DNA of 23,337 nucleotides from Caldiserica bacterium UBA646 (GTDB lineage Bacteria > Caldisericota > Caldisericia > Caldisericales > Caldisericaceae). Shown here one piece after another: positions 8,283-16,264 of the stretch; the first letter of the stretch is position 1; every line of letters starts with the position of its first letter. The DNA is taken from the NCBI GenBank assembly GCA_002299965.1, contig DBOM01000032.1, positions 1 to 23,337 on the forward strand. Direction: 5' to 3'. The notes beneath the pieces are model-generated. The model was given only the letters and a program-made list of their open reading frames with translations. It searched no databases and was not told where the DNA came from. A program made the translations under genes and the position numbers.

Positions 8283-8374
8283 TATGCATTTGGGTTAATT
8301 TAATTTTTTGAGTTGACCTGAGTTTTGGAAAAGTATCTGTTTAATGCTGTGCATAAATTTTTTAAGGAGGATAT

Positions 8375-9844
8375 ATGGCACACTACATTCTGGTCATTGA
8401 CGAGGGGACAACAAGCACGAGGACAATAATCTTTGATGAAAAGATGAGAGAAGTTTCATCCTTTCAAAAAAAGTTTAATCAGTATTTTCCAAAACCTGGT
8501 TGGGTAGAGCAGGATGCTGAAGAAATATTTGAAAAGGTATTAGAATCGATCCAAGGGGCTTTACAAAAAGGGAAAATAGATTCAAAAGACATTTTAGCCA
8601 TCGGAATAACCAATCAACGCGAAACAGTTGTACCATTTGAAAGAGATAGCGGAAAACCTTTGCATAATGCTATTGTATGGCAATGCAGAAGGACTACACA
8701 GCTATCCGAAGCTTTGAAGGAACAAGGAATGGGAAAGGTTGTTCATGAGAAAACAGGGTTATTTCTTGATCCATATTTTTCCGGAACAAAAATCCGCTGG
8801 TTGCTGGAAAATGTTCCTCAAGTAGTCAATAAAAAGACATTATTTGGTACAATTGATGCATTTCTTGTATATAAACTTAGCGGAGGCAAATTTTTTAAAA
8901 CGGATATAACAAATGCTTCAAGAACTTTGCTTTTTAATATAAATAACTTGCAGTATGATAAGGAACTCTTGCATCTTTTTAAAGTTAATGAAGAGATGCT
9001 TCCAGAAGTGGTAGAGAGCGTAGATATGTTTGGTACAACATCCGGTATCGATGTTCTCCCGGATGGAATCCCTATTATGGGTGTTATGGGAGACCAGCAG
9101 GCTGCACTTTTTGGTCATGGAGGAGTTAAAAAAGGTATCGTTAAGAATACTTACGGGACTGGTAGTTTTTTGCTTTTAAATACGGGCGATAAGCCACAAT
9201 TTTTTGACAAAGGGATTCTTACCACTATTGCATCGAAAATTAAAGGCAAAACTCAATATGCTATAGAAGGCAGTATATTTATTGTTGGGGCTTTAATAGA
9301 TTGGTTGCTGGACATTGGCTTGTTAAAAAGTTTTGACGAACTAAATGATATTTTGTCAAACGGTATTGAACCAGATATATATTTTGTTCCTGCTTTTACG
9401 GGATTGGGTGCGCCTCATTGGGACCCATATGCAAGAGGAGGGATATTTGGTTTAACCAGAGGAACTAAAAGAGAAGATATAGTGAAGGGGGCAATTTATT
9501 CTATTGCTCTGCAGACAGAAGAGCTATTAAGATTTATAAAAGAAAAATGCCCGGAGATATCTGAGATGCGGGTAGACGGAGGCGTAGCAAAAAATGATTA
9601 TATTATGCAGCTTCAATCGGATATGTCTCACATTAAAATAATAAGGCCTGTATGTAAAGAATCTACCGCAAGAGGGGCTGCTTTGTTAGCGGCTATCGGG
9701 GCTGGTGTTTTACAGGAAGAAGAAATTGAAAATTGTTTTACCGTAGAAAAGGTATTTAATCCTTTAGGGAATAATATAAAACGAGAAGCGACTTATGAAA
9801 GATATCTAAAAGCTGTCGAACGTGTTAAAAATTGGGAAAAATAA
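8375..9844 (+). CDS. glpK: Glycerol kinase
   Basis: FGGY-family kinase phosphorylating glycerol to sn-glycerol 3-phosphate with ATP. It is 489 residues, close to the usual 500. A strong AAGGAGGA at 8364-8371 sets the start. Family signatures are the N-terminal phosphate loop DEGTTSTR (9-16), ITNQRET, VWQCRRT, DPYFSGTK, GDQQAALFG, and the nucleotide-side NTYGTG and VPAFTGLGAPHWDPYARG. Glycerol ligands correspond to Arg82, Glu83, Tyr134 and Asp240 (E. coli Arg83, Glu84, Tyr135, Asp245). No histidine lies in the 211-236 segment where Gram-positive GlpK enzymes carry the HPr-phosphorylated His, so PTS activation by that route is unlikely. No glpF or glpD is adjacent. Instead a monoacylglycerol-lipase-like gene starts 10 bp later, so the glycerol may come from lipid hydrolysis. 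The 92-bp upstream gap holds a TTGACC but no convincing -10. Confidence 0.95.
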   Translation: MAHYILVIDEGTTSTRTIIFDEKMREVSSFQKKFNQYFPKPGWVEQDAEEIFEKVLESIQGALQKGKIDSKDILAIGITNQRETVVPFERDSGKPLHNAIVWQCRRTTQLSEALKEQGMGKVVHEKTGLFLDPYFSGTKIRWLLENVPQVVNKKTLFGTIDAFLVYKLSGGKFFKTDITNASRTLLFNINNLQYDKELLHLFKVNEEMLPEVVESVDMFGTTSGIDVLPDGIPIMGVMGDQQAALFGHGGVKKGIVKNTYGTGSFLLLNTGDKPQFFDKGILTTIASKIKGKTQYAIEGSIFIVGALIDWLLDIGLLKSFDELNDILSNGIEPDIYFVPAFTGLGAPHWDPYARGGIFGLTRGTKREDIVKGAIYSIALQTEELLRFIKEKCPEISEMRVDGGVAKNDYIMQLQSDMSHIKIIRPVCKESTARGAALLAAIGAGVLQEEEIENCFTVEKVFNPLGNNIKREATYERYLKAVERVKNWEK

Positions 9845-9854
9845 GGAGGCAAGT

Positions 9855-10601
9855 ATGGAATTATTAAAAGGTGCTGAACCGTTTTCTTTTAAAAGCGATT
9901 CTGATGTAGGTGTTTTGGTATTGCAAGGTTTTACGGGAACTACAAGTAGTGTTATCTATCCCGCAAAATACCTTGCAGATAAGGCTGGCTTTAATGTTGA
10001 AGGTCCTCGCCTTACTGGACACGGGACTAGATGGGAAGATCTAAATAAGGTAAGATATACCGATTGGATTAATGATGTGGAGGAAGGATTGGCGGTTCTT
10101 AAACAAAGAGCGCAAAAGGTTTTTGTTAGCGGTTTATCTATGGGTGGTACGCTTGCGTTGTATCTTGCAGAAAATCATCCTGATATTCTAGGTGTAATCC
10201 TTGTAAACCATGTTGTTTTATTGCATGACCCTCGACTGCCTTTTATACCTTTGATTAAATATTTTATTAAATCGACACCGGCGATAGGTTCGGACATAAA
10301 GGATCCATCGAAGAAAGAATTGGCATACGATAGGACTCCAACAGCAGGAGCAGGCGAAATGGCTAAATTGTTAAAAATTACGCGGAGCAATCTGCACAAA
10401 GTTACTCAACCTGTCCTTATTTTTAAATCAAAGGAAGACCATGTTGTCCCGTTAGATAATCCAAAATATACGGTTGAAAGAATATCTTCTAAAGACAAAG
10501 AAATTGTATGGTTAGAAAACTCTTATCATGTTGCAACGATGGATTTTGATAAGGATTTAATATGCGAGGAGGCCGTAGAAGCTATTAAAAGGTATATTTA
10601 A
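9855..10601 (+). CDS. Carboxylesterase / monoacylglycerol lipase (Est30/bMGL type)
   Basis: Alpha/beta hydrolase of 248 residues, almost the length of Geobacillus Est30 and the Bacillus monoacylglycerol lipase. I chose ATG 9855 because GGAGG at 9845-9849, contiguous with the glpK stop codon, sits 5 nt upstream; the longer in-frame start at 9822 lies inside glpK. The triad is Ser95 in GLSMGG, Asp195 in KSKEDHVVP and His225 in NSYHVATMD, at positions equivalent to Est30 Ser94, Asp193 and His223. The oxyanion-hole loop is QGFTGT (24-29), and GPRLTGHGT is a family motif. The alpha/beta fold has a small cap at about 115-170. No signal peptide is seen, so it is cytoplasmic. Pairing with glycerol kinase fits release of fatty acid and glycerol from monoacylglycerol, though a general short-chain esterase remains possible. 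Confidence 0.9.
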   Translation: MELLKGAEPFSFKSDSDVGVLVLQGFTGTTSSVIYPAKYLADKAGFNVEGPRLTGHGTRWEDLNKVRYTDWINDVEEGLAVLKQRAQKVFVSGLSMGGTLALYLAENHPDILGVILVNHVVLLHDPRLPFIPLIKYFIKSTPAIGSDIKDPSKKELAYDRTPTAGAGEMAKLLKITRSNLHKVTQPVLIFKSKEDHVVPLDNPKYTVERISSKDKEIVWLENSYHVATMDFDKDLICEEAVEAIKRYI

Positions 10602-10677
10602 AATTTTATTTTGAAATAGTTAGAGTCGATATTACCTGTTTTATATTTTGCAATTGGTACGGGTTTTATGTGCTGAA

Positions 10678-10702
10678 TTTTGCTTTACGCAAGATAGCAA
10701 AA
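10678..10702. terminator. Weak hairpin between convergent genes, possible bidirectional terminator
   Basis: TTTTGCT (10678-10684) and AGCAAAA (10696-10702) form a 7-bp stem around an 11-nt loop in the 110-bp gap between two convergent genes. The stem has only two G:C pairs and no U-tract follows on either strand, so terminator function is doubtful. I see nothing else in this gap. Confidence 0.25.
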
Positions 10703-10711
10703 AGTTAATTG

Positions 10712-11614
10712 TTACTTTTCAAGTAAAAATCGGCATATTTTTTTAGCGACGAGTTTTCTGAAAAGCATTATACTGCTGTGTCCTCCGGGTAAATATGTTA
10801 TTGGTGGGTTCCCCAACAATTTACGCAGTTCGTTTGTTGAACTTCTTGGAATAACTGGGTCTTGAATGCCATTAATCATTATAACTTTTCGGTTTTTTAT
10901 AAACTTTGCAAATGTTAAAGGATCGTATAACAAGGAAATTTCAGTGTACTCTTTTTCTTTTTGTGAGATGTCATGGCCTTGCTTTATTGCATATACGTAG
11001 CTCCTTAAAGGAAAGGTCGCTATACTTTTCCAGAATATTTCGGCAATGTTTCCGCCTGCAAGTACAAATATGCCTTTCTTGATGCGTTTATCAACTCCCA
11101 TGGCAATGACTGCGCTCATTCCGCCCAGGCTTAGTCCAAATATGCTGATTTCTTTTACGTTTTGAATACTACCATTTTCTGTAAAATCAATGAGAGTTCG
11201 TATGTCTACTACGATTTGCCTGAAACGAGAGAGCATAGTGGTGGGGTCCAGTACAAAAAAGTCTTCGCCATCATTTTTTCCGTATTTTTTCCTTTCACCA
11301 TGAAAAGGAAGGGTTAGTATAAGCGATGATATACCTTGTTTTGCAAACTGCGGGGGGAAATAAAACATGCATTGCTTTGCATTGTGTCCATAGCCATGCA
11401 AAATAATGATAAGTTTGCCACTATCCTTCTTTGCCTTAAAGTAATGTCCATAAGCGATATTTGTTTCATTTTGCGGGAGTTTTACGTGGCTTTCGAAACA
11501 CAATTTATATTCAGAATATAGATTATTCTCTTCGACGACATTAAATATTGGGCATCTGTCGTCTTTTTTATATTGATAAATTTTTCGCGGGTCATTTATA
11601 ATAATATCACTCAT
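10712..11614 (-). CDS. Alpha/beta hydrolase of unknown substrate
   Basis: 300 residues with an alpha/beta hydrolase core: the oxyanion-hole motif HGYGHN (73-78), the nucleophile elbow GLSLGG with Ser162, INGIQDPVIP with Asp252 and GGHSSIM with His279. An N-terminal extension of about 60 residues precedes the core. The cap region (about 190-235) is helical and enriched in aromatic residues. There is no signal peptide, so it is probably cytoplasmic. The arrangement resembles uncharacterised acyl hydrolases and peptidase S9-like esterases more than the Est30 type encoded next to it. The two genes are not recent duplicates, since motifs and lengths differ. The start is supported by AAGGAGA about 8 nt upstream. 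It converges with the lipase gene and diverges from the patatin gene, whose promoter -35 abuts this start codon. Fold is clear; substrate is not. Confidence 0.85.
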   Translation of the reverse strand: MSDIIINDPRKIYQYKKDDRCPIFNVVEENNLYSEYKLCFESHVKLPQNETNIAYGHYFKAKKDSGKLIIILHGYGHNAKQCMFYFPPQFAKQGISSLILTLPFHGERKKYGKNDGEDFFVLDPTTMLSRFRQIVVDIRTLIDFTENGSIQNVKEISIFGLSLGGMSAVIAMGVDKRIKKGIFVLAGGNIAEIFWKSIATFPLRSYVYAIKQGHDISQKEKEYTEISLLYDPLTFAKFIKNRKVIMINGIQDPVIPRSSTNELRKLLGNPPITYLPGGHSSIMLFRKLVAKKICRFLLEK

Positions 11615-11642
11615 TTGACATCTCTCCTTTATAGTATATATT
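11615..11642 (+). promoter_or_regulatory. Promoter of the patatin-coaX-dusB-greA-lysS run
   Basis: A perfect TTGACA at 11615-11620 is followed after 16 bp by TATATT at 11637-11642 (5 of 6 to consensus). The start codon at 11682 is about 33 nt beyond the expected transcription start. The -35 is directly adjacent to the start codon of the divergent hydrolase (11612-11614), so polymerase binding here could interfere with that gene. Confidence 0.6.
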
Positions 11643-11681
11643 TTAACGCGTAAAAATGAAAGTAGTTGCAGGAGGTTTGAG

Positions 11682-12539
11682 GTGAAAAAATTTGGTTTAG
11701 TATTAGCTGGCGGAGGTGCACGAGGACTTGCGGAGATAGGAGTATTAAAAGTGCTTGAGAAATATAATTTAATCCCGAATATTATTACCGGGACTTCTAT
11801 GGGTGGAATTGTAGGTGGCCTTTATGCGGCTGGGATTACACCCTCGCAAATGGAGGATTTTTCAAAGGAACTTGTATTTGGCAAAATGCTTGATGCTAAA
11901 TATCCCCTCTATCTTTTTGAGGAAAGAAAATCAAAAAAAGCCAAACTTGCAAAATATTTTAGCATAGGAGCTTCTTTAGTTGCCTTAGGTAAAAAGAATG
12001 CATTGGATAGCGGGAGAAAAATTGAATATTTTCTTAATAAAGTTACAAGGGGAAAAGATTTTTCTGAATTGCGTATTCCATTTGCATGTGTTGCTGCAGA
12101 TCTTGTAAGTGGAAAAGAAGTTGTTTTGAATAGTGGCAAGCTTTATAGAGCGATTCGTGCTACAATTTCCTTGCCTTTTGTTTTTGAGCCTTTTGAGTAT
12201 AATGGAATGCTTCTTGTAGATGGAGGAATTGTAAGCAATGCACCTGTTGATATAGCGCGAAAAATTGGGGCAGACATTGTATTGGCAGTAGATGTAATTG
12301 GAGATATTAGGAGAAGGAAGAAGGAAGCTTTCAGAACTCCTTTTGATACTGCCCGGCGCGTAGCTAGAATTGCTCAGAATCACATATACGAGAAAGAACT
12401 TAAGAGCTGTGATATAGTTATAAGAACAGGGCTTGATTTAGAAACATTGGATTTTTCAAGAAATGAAGAGTGTATAATGAAAGGTGAAGAAGATATGGAA
12501 AAAGAAATTAAAAAGTTAAAAGGACTTTTGGAGGGTTGA
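11682..12539 (+). CDS. Patatin-like phospholipase
   Basis: 285-residue patatin/RssA-family protein. Start codon is GTG at 11682 with GGAGG at 11671-11675. The glycine-rich oxyanion loop GGGARG (10-15, preceded by LVLA), the nucleophile elbow GTSMGG with Ser39 and the DGG motif with Asp180 give the Ser-Asp dyad typical of bacterial patatins. The family hydrolyses acyl esters of phospholipids; substrate is not predictable. There is no signal peptide and no C-terminal beta-barrel, so this is the short cytoplasmic form. The C-terminus (about 245-285) is charged and helical. It is first in the + strand run and lies 1 nt from coaX. With glpK and the two alpha/beta hydrolases it makes a local concentration of lipid-hydrolysis genes. 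Confidence 0.93.
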   Translation: MKKFGLVLAGGGARGLAEIGVLKVLEKYNLIPNIITGTSMGGIVGGLYAAGITPSQMEDFSKELVFGKMLDAKYPLYLFEERKSKKAKLAKYFSIGASLVALGKKNALDSGRKIEYFLNKVTRGKDFSELRIPFACVAADLVSGKEVVLNSGKLYRAIRATISLPFVFEPFEYNGMLLVDGGIVSNAPVDIARKIGADIVLAVDVIGDIRRRKKEAFRTPFDTARRVARIAQNHIYEKELKSCDIVIRTGLDLETLDFSRNEECIMKGEEDMEKEIKKLKGLLEG

Positions 12540-12540
12540 C

Positions 12541-13314
12541 ATGATTATAGCAGCCGATATAGGCAACACTAATATTGTTATAGGTTTTATGAAAAACGGC
12601 AAAGCGGAAAAAGTTCTCAGAATTGCTACCGACAGGGGAAGGACTTCTGATGAGTACAAACTTCTCCTAATTTCATTTATTAAAGAAGAGGAGATAGATA
12701 AAGGTGATATTAAAGATTTTGTCATATCTTCTGTTGTACCTCCGCTTACGCCAATTTTCCAGAGTGTATCAGAAAAAATTATTTGCAAAAAATCCATAAC
12801 TATTTTAAATAATATGGATTTGGGAATAAAAATTGATGTTGAAGAACCTCATCTTGTGGGAAGTGATAGAATTTGTGATGTGGCTGGGGCAGCTACAATC
12901 TTTCCGCAAGAAAATATTTGCGTAGTTGATTTTGGTACGGCAACAGTATTTAATATTTTAACAAAGGATAAGCGTTTTATTGGTGGGCCAATCGCGGTTG
13001 GGGTAATTGCGGCAGCTAATGCTCTTTTTGTGGAGACTGCCAAATTACCGCGGATAGCATTAAATGTTCCACAAAGTGTGATAGGTAGAAATACTGTGGA
13101 AGAGATGCAGTCAGGAGTAGTAGTGGGATTGGGCGGAATGGTCGATAGGCTCATTGAAAAAATTGAACAAGAGTTAAATGAACCTTTGCGCGTTATTGCT
13201 ACTGGCGGGATTGCTCATGTAATGGCTGGAGTAACTCAACGAATAGAAAAATTTGATGATCAGTTGACCTTGAAAGGAATTTATTATATATATGAACACT
13301 TTAAAGGCGTTTGA
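12541..13314 (+). CDS. coaX: Type III pantothenate kinase
   Basis: Phosphorylates pantothenate in the first step of CoA synthesis. It is 257 residues, normal for CoaX. ASKHA-fold motifs: the N-terminal phosphate loop DIGNTN (6-11), RTSDEY (34-39), the pantothenate and catalytic motif VGSDR with Asp109 and Arg110, the second phosphate motif DFGTA (130-134), and GG.IAVG followed by ETAKLP. The usual Asn after the DR motif (DR..N) is Asp113 here. Type III enzymes need a monovalent cation and are not inhibited by CoA (family knowledge). The ATG lies 1 nt after the patatin stop codon and its ribosome site (TTTGGAGGG) is inside that gene. dusB begins 23 nt before its end, suggesting coupled translation. 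Confidence 0.95.
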   Translation: MIIAADIGNTNIVIGFMKNGKAEKVLRIATDRGRTSDEYKLLLISFIKEEEIDKGDIKDFVISSVVPPLTPIFQSVSEKIICKKSITILNNMDLGIKIDVEEPHLVGSDRICDVAGAATIFPQENICVVDFGTATVFNILTKDKRFIGGPIAVGVIAAANALFVETAKLPRIALNVPQSVIGRNTVEEMQSGVVVGLGGMVDRLIEKIEQELNEPLRVIATGGIAHVMAGVTQRIEKFDDQLTLKGIYYIYEHFKGV

Positions 13315-14287
13315 AATTGGCAATCTTAAGGTGTATCCACCTGTCGTGCTTGCACCACTTGCAGGTTTTACCGATTCGTCATTCAGGCAAATGGTGAAGA
13401 GTTTTGGGGCAGGCCTGGTATACACCGAAATGATAAGCAGTATGGGTATTTTTTATAAGGATAAAAAAACACTGGATATTGCGCGTTATACTGAATTAGA
13501 GAAGCCAATTGGGGCACAAATTTTTGGCAGCGACCCTGAAAAAATTGCATACGCTGCAGCATTTTTGGAAGATAGAGGATTCGATACAATAGATATAAAT
13601 ATGGGTTGTCCTGCGCTTAAAGTGATAAAAAATGGCACAGGAGGAGCTCTTCTCAAAAATAAAGAACAGATTATGATGATTTTGCGTAAGACAAGGGCTG
13701 CGATAAAGATCCCACTTACCATAAAGATAAGAAAAGGGTTCAACAGAGGAGAAGATGTAGCAAAAGAAATCGGGAATATTGCTGAAGGAGAAGGCGTAGA
13801 CGCTATTACCATCCATGGGATTACTGCGAGAGAGAGTTTTAATAGAGAAGCGGAGGATTGGAATTCTATCAAAGATTTAAAAAAATCCGTGCGAATACCA
13901 ATTATAGGAAATGGTGGGATAAAAACAGAAGAAGACGTGAAAGGGATGTTTGAAAAAACTGGCGTAGATGGGGTAATGGTGGGGCGAGCAGTTCTGGGAG
14001 CTCCGTGGTTTATAGCATCATCCGCCCAATTTGTTGAAAAAGGAACAAAAATTAAATTTTCTTTAAAAGAAAAAAAATATATAATAATGAGACATATAAA
14101 TTTAGTGGTAGAAGAAAAAGGAGAAAGAGGAGTTAAAGAAATGCGAAAACTTTTACCTTTTTATATAAAAGGCAACAGAAAAGCAGCTTATTTTAGAAAT
14201 ATGATCAATAAAGTACGGGACAAAGATGACCTTTACAGGATTGTAGAGGATATTTGTTCAACATATGAGGAGGTTTACAATGATTAA
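13292..14287 (+). CDS. dusB: tRNA-dihydrouridine synthase (DusB family)
   Basis: FMN-dependent enzyme that reduces uridine to dihydrouridine in tRNA with NADPH. It is 331 residues, typical of Dus proteins. Visible are the FMN-binding start VVLAPLAGFTDSSFR (18-32), the TEM motif, QIFGS, DINMGCP with the catalytic Cys106, IKIRKGF, a family IHG motif, and the phosphate-binding IGNGGI and VMVGRAVLGAPW. The C-terminal helical tRNA-binding domain spans about 245-331 (RKLLPFYIKG). The ATG at 13292 overlaps coaX by 23 nt and has an AAAGGA about 10 nt upstream. The typical HGRT.....F motif reads HGITARESF. The subtype (DusB rather than DusA or DusC) rests on general similarity. Confidence 0.92.
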   Translation: MNTLKAFEIGNLKVYPPVVLAPLAGFTDSSFRQMVKSFGAGLVYTEMISSMGIFYKDKKTLDIARYTELEKPIGAQIFGSDPEKIAYAAAFLEDRGFDTIDINMGCPALKVIKNGTGGALLKNKEQIMMILRKTRAAIKIPLTIKIRKGFNRGEDVAKEIGNIAEGEGVDAITIHGITARESFNREAEDWNSIKDLKKSVRIPIIGNGGIKTEEDVKGMFEKTGVDGVMVGRAVLGAPWFIASSAQFVEKGTKIKFSLKEKKYIIMRHINLVVEEKGERGVKEMRKLLPFYIKGNRKAAYFRNMINKVRDKDDLYRIVEDICSTYEEVYND

Positions 14288-14777
14288 TGAAGGTAGTATG
14301 GGAGAAGAGAAGTTTTTTCTTACTAAAAAAGGTTTTGAAGAATTGATGCGGAAGCTGGACTATTTCAAGAGAGTAAAAAGGCAAGAGGTTTCAGAAAAAA
14401 TAAGGCAAGCCATTGCTTTTGGAGACATTACCGACAATGCTGAATATAACACGGCGAAAGATGAGCAGGCTTTTTTAGAAAGTGAGATTGAAAATCTTGA
14501 ATTAGAGTTGTCTCACGCTGAGATTATAGAAAACGTTTCTTCGGACACTGTAAAAGTAGGGACTAAAGTTACTGTAAAGGACTCAAACTCTAAAAAAACA
14601 TCTACTTTTATCATTACGGGGAGATTGGAATCAGATCCTGAAAATCACAAAATATCCTGGGCTTCTCCTATTGGCGAAGGGTTGATTGACCATAAAGTTA
14701 ATGATACTGTTGCCATAAAAGTTCCTAAAGGTGTTGTAAAATACAAAATTGTAAAGATTGAAAAAGGCGAAGGTTAA
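14280..14777 (+). CDS. greA: Transcription elongation factor GreA
   Basis: Binds the RNA polymerase secondary channel and stimulates cleavage of backtracked transcripts. I chose ATG 14280 because GAGGAGG at 14267-14273 is 6 nt upstream; the ATG at 14265 is fused to that site, and ATG 14298 is a possible alternative that would match B. subtilis GreA more closely in length. The 165 residues show an N-terminal coiled coil (about 13-85) with the tip motif GDITDNAEY. Its acidic residues Asp49 and Asp52 replace the usual Asp/Glu pair that holds the catalytic Mg2+. A C-terminal FKBP-like domain follows (about 90-165; ISWASPIGEGLIDHKVNDTV). The start overlaps dusB by 8 nt and the stop codon overlaps the lysS ATG by 1 nt. 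The greA-lysS pair is common in other bacteria. Confidence 0.95.
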   Translation: MINEGSMGEEKFFLTKKGFEELMRKLDYFKRVKRQEVSEKIRQAIAFGDITDNAEYNTAKDEQAFLESEIENLELELSHAEIIENVSSDTVKVGTKVTVKDSNSKKTSTFIITGRLESDPENHKISWASPIGEGLIDHKVNDTVAIKVPKGVVKYKIVKIEKGEG

Positions 14778-16264
14778 TGACTAATAGTAATCTAAATGAA
14801 GTAGAGAGGAAAAGAAAAGAGCTTATATTGTACCTTCGTTCAATGGGTATTAACCCATTTGGCGAAAAATTTATTACTTTGTATACAAATAAAGAATTAA
14901 AGGAAAGATTCGATAAATATGGCAACGAGGAGACAGAAGCAAAAGGTAGGGTAATTGCAATAAGAGGGCATGGTAAGGCATCATTTGTTGTTGTGCGAGA
15001 TTTTTCGTCGGATATACAATTATATTTTCGCTTTGATAATCTTGGCGAGGAAAAATATAAATTTTTTAAAAAAGTTGTAGATGTTGGAGACATTATAGGG
15101 GTAAAAGGGACACTTTTTAAAACGCATACGGAGGAAATTACTGTTGAGGTAAAAGATTTTATTCTTTTATCCAAGTCGATACGTTTGCTTCCCGAAAAGT
15201 GGCACGGATTAAAAGATTCTGAAATAAGGTATAGAAAAAGATATTTAGACCTTATTGCCAGCCGAGAAGTATTAGATCTGTTCGTGAAAAGAAGTGAAAT
15301 TGTTGATGCAATCCGTACATTTTTAAAAAATAAAGGTTTTCTCGAGGTTGAAACGCCCATGCTCCAATCTGTTGCAGGAGGAGCTGTGGCTAAACCATTT
15401 ACTACTTATTATAATGCTCTTGATCAAGATATGTACTTAAGAATCGCACCGGAGCTCTATCTCAAGCGTCTTATTATTGGTGGATTCGAAAAAGTATTCG
15501 AGCTCAACAGGAATTTCCGAAATGAGGGTATTTCTACCAAGCATAACCCTGAATTTACGATGATGGAAGTGTATTGGGCTTATGCAGAGTATAAAGAGAT
15601 GATGACTCTTACCGAGGAGCTCATATATGCAACGGCAAAGGAAGCTATGGGAAAGGAAAACATACAATTTAAAGGAGATGACATTAATCTCTCTCCTCCG
15701 TTTAGTAGAGTTAGTTTCACAGAAGTTTTTAAGAAATATACAGATGTAGATGTAGACGAGTTAAGAGATACTGAAAGAGCTAAAAAAGTGCTTGAGACAT
15801 TGAAGATAAAGATGAATAAACCTCTTACATTTGGCAATGTCATAAATGAGATTTTTGATAAAAGAGTTGAAACGCATTTTGTGCAGCCAACATTTGTGTA
15901 TGATTATCCCTTAGAAATTTCACCTCTTGCAAAACGAAAGAATAATGACCCTCATACAGTTGAACGCTTTGAATTGTTTATAGGCGGCATGGAAATTGCA
16001 AATGCTTTTTCAGAGCTTAATGATCCAATTGATCAATACGAAAGATTTAAAGATCAGCTTGAGGCAAAGGATGAGGGCGGAGAAGAGACACATATGATGG
16101 ATACAGATTATATAGAGGCAATGGAGTATGGTCTTCCTCCCACTGGTGGATTAGGCATAGGAATTGATAGACTGATAATGCTTCTTACGGGGAAAGAATC
16201 TATCAGAGAGGTTATTCTTTTTCCGCAGCTTAAGACAAAAACGGATGAGGAAGAAAAAGAGTAA
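14777..16264 (+). CDS. lysS: Lysyl-tRNA synthetase, class II
   Basis: Charges tRNA-Lys. It is 495 residues, standard length. The N-terminal OB-fold anticodon-binding domain covers about 57-135. The catalytic domain shows RYRKRYLDLI (151-160), motif 1 around FLKNKGFLEVETPML, motif 2 FRNEGISTKHNPEFT (247-261), and motif 3 GLGIGIDRL (about 458-466). The loop usually reading D.SG.IQ in the OB domain is DFSSDIQLYF. The start overlaps the greA stop codon by one base (TAATG), and the ribosome site GGCGAAGG lies in greA. radA overlaps its 3' end by 20 nt. Expression is therefore probably coupled along the run. Confidence 0.97.
   Translation: MTNSNLNEVERKRKELILYLRSMGINPFGEKFITLYTNKELKERFDKYGNEETEAKGRVIAIRGHGKASFVVVRDFSSDIQLYFRFDNLGEEKYKFFKKVVDVGDIIGVKGTLFKTHTEEITVEVKDFILLSKSIRLLPEKWHGLKDSEIRYRKRYLDLIASREVLDLFVKRSEIVDAIRTFLKNKGFLEVETPMLQSVAGGAVAKPFTTYYNALDQDMYLRIAPELYLKRLIIGGFEKVFELNRNFRNEGISTKHNPEFTMMEVYWAYAEYKEMMTLTEELIYATAKEAMGKENIQFKGDDINLSPPFSRVSFTEVFKKYTDVDVDELRDTERAKKVLETLKIKMNKPLTFGNVINEIFDKRVETHFVQPTFVYDYPLEISPLAKRKNNDPHTVERFELFIGGMEIANAFSELNDPIDQYERFKDQLEAKDEGGEETHMMDTDYIEAMEYGLPPTGGLGIGIDRLIMLLTGKESIREVILFPQLKTKTDEEEKE

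Noticed and set aside
8313..8345. Possible glpK promoter beginning with TTGACC at 8313-8318
   Set aside because: No -10 match occurs at 16-18 bp; the nearest TTTAAT is 21 bp away. It is too weak to list.
8283..8356. TATGCA/TGCATA inverted repeat in the guaA-glpK gap
   Set aside because: Six-base arms about 60 bp apart in AT-rich DNA are expected by chance.
9822..9854. Longer start for the lipase gene inside glpK
   Set aside because: GGAGG at 9845-9849 is correctly spaced for ATG 9855, and the resulting 248 residues match the Est30/bMGL length and triad positions.
14265..14279. Longer greA start at ATG 14265
   Set aside because: This ATG is part of the ATGAGGAGG that serves as ribosome site for ATG 14280, so it would lack its own site.
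14725..15360. 211-codon minus-strand open frame across greA and lysS
   Set aside because: Both overlapped genes are well conserved, and the antisense product is low-complexity and Ser/Phe-rich with no plausible domain.
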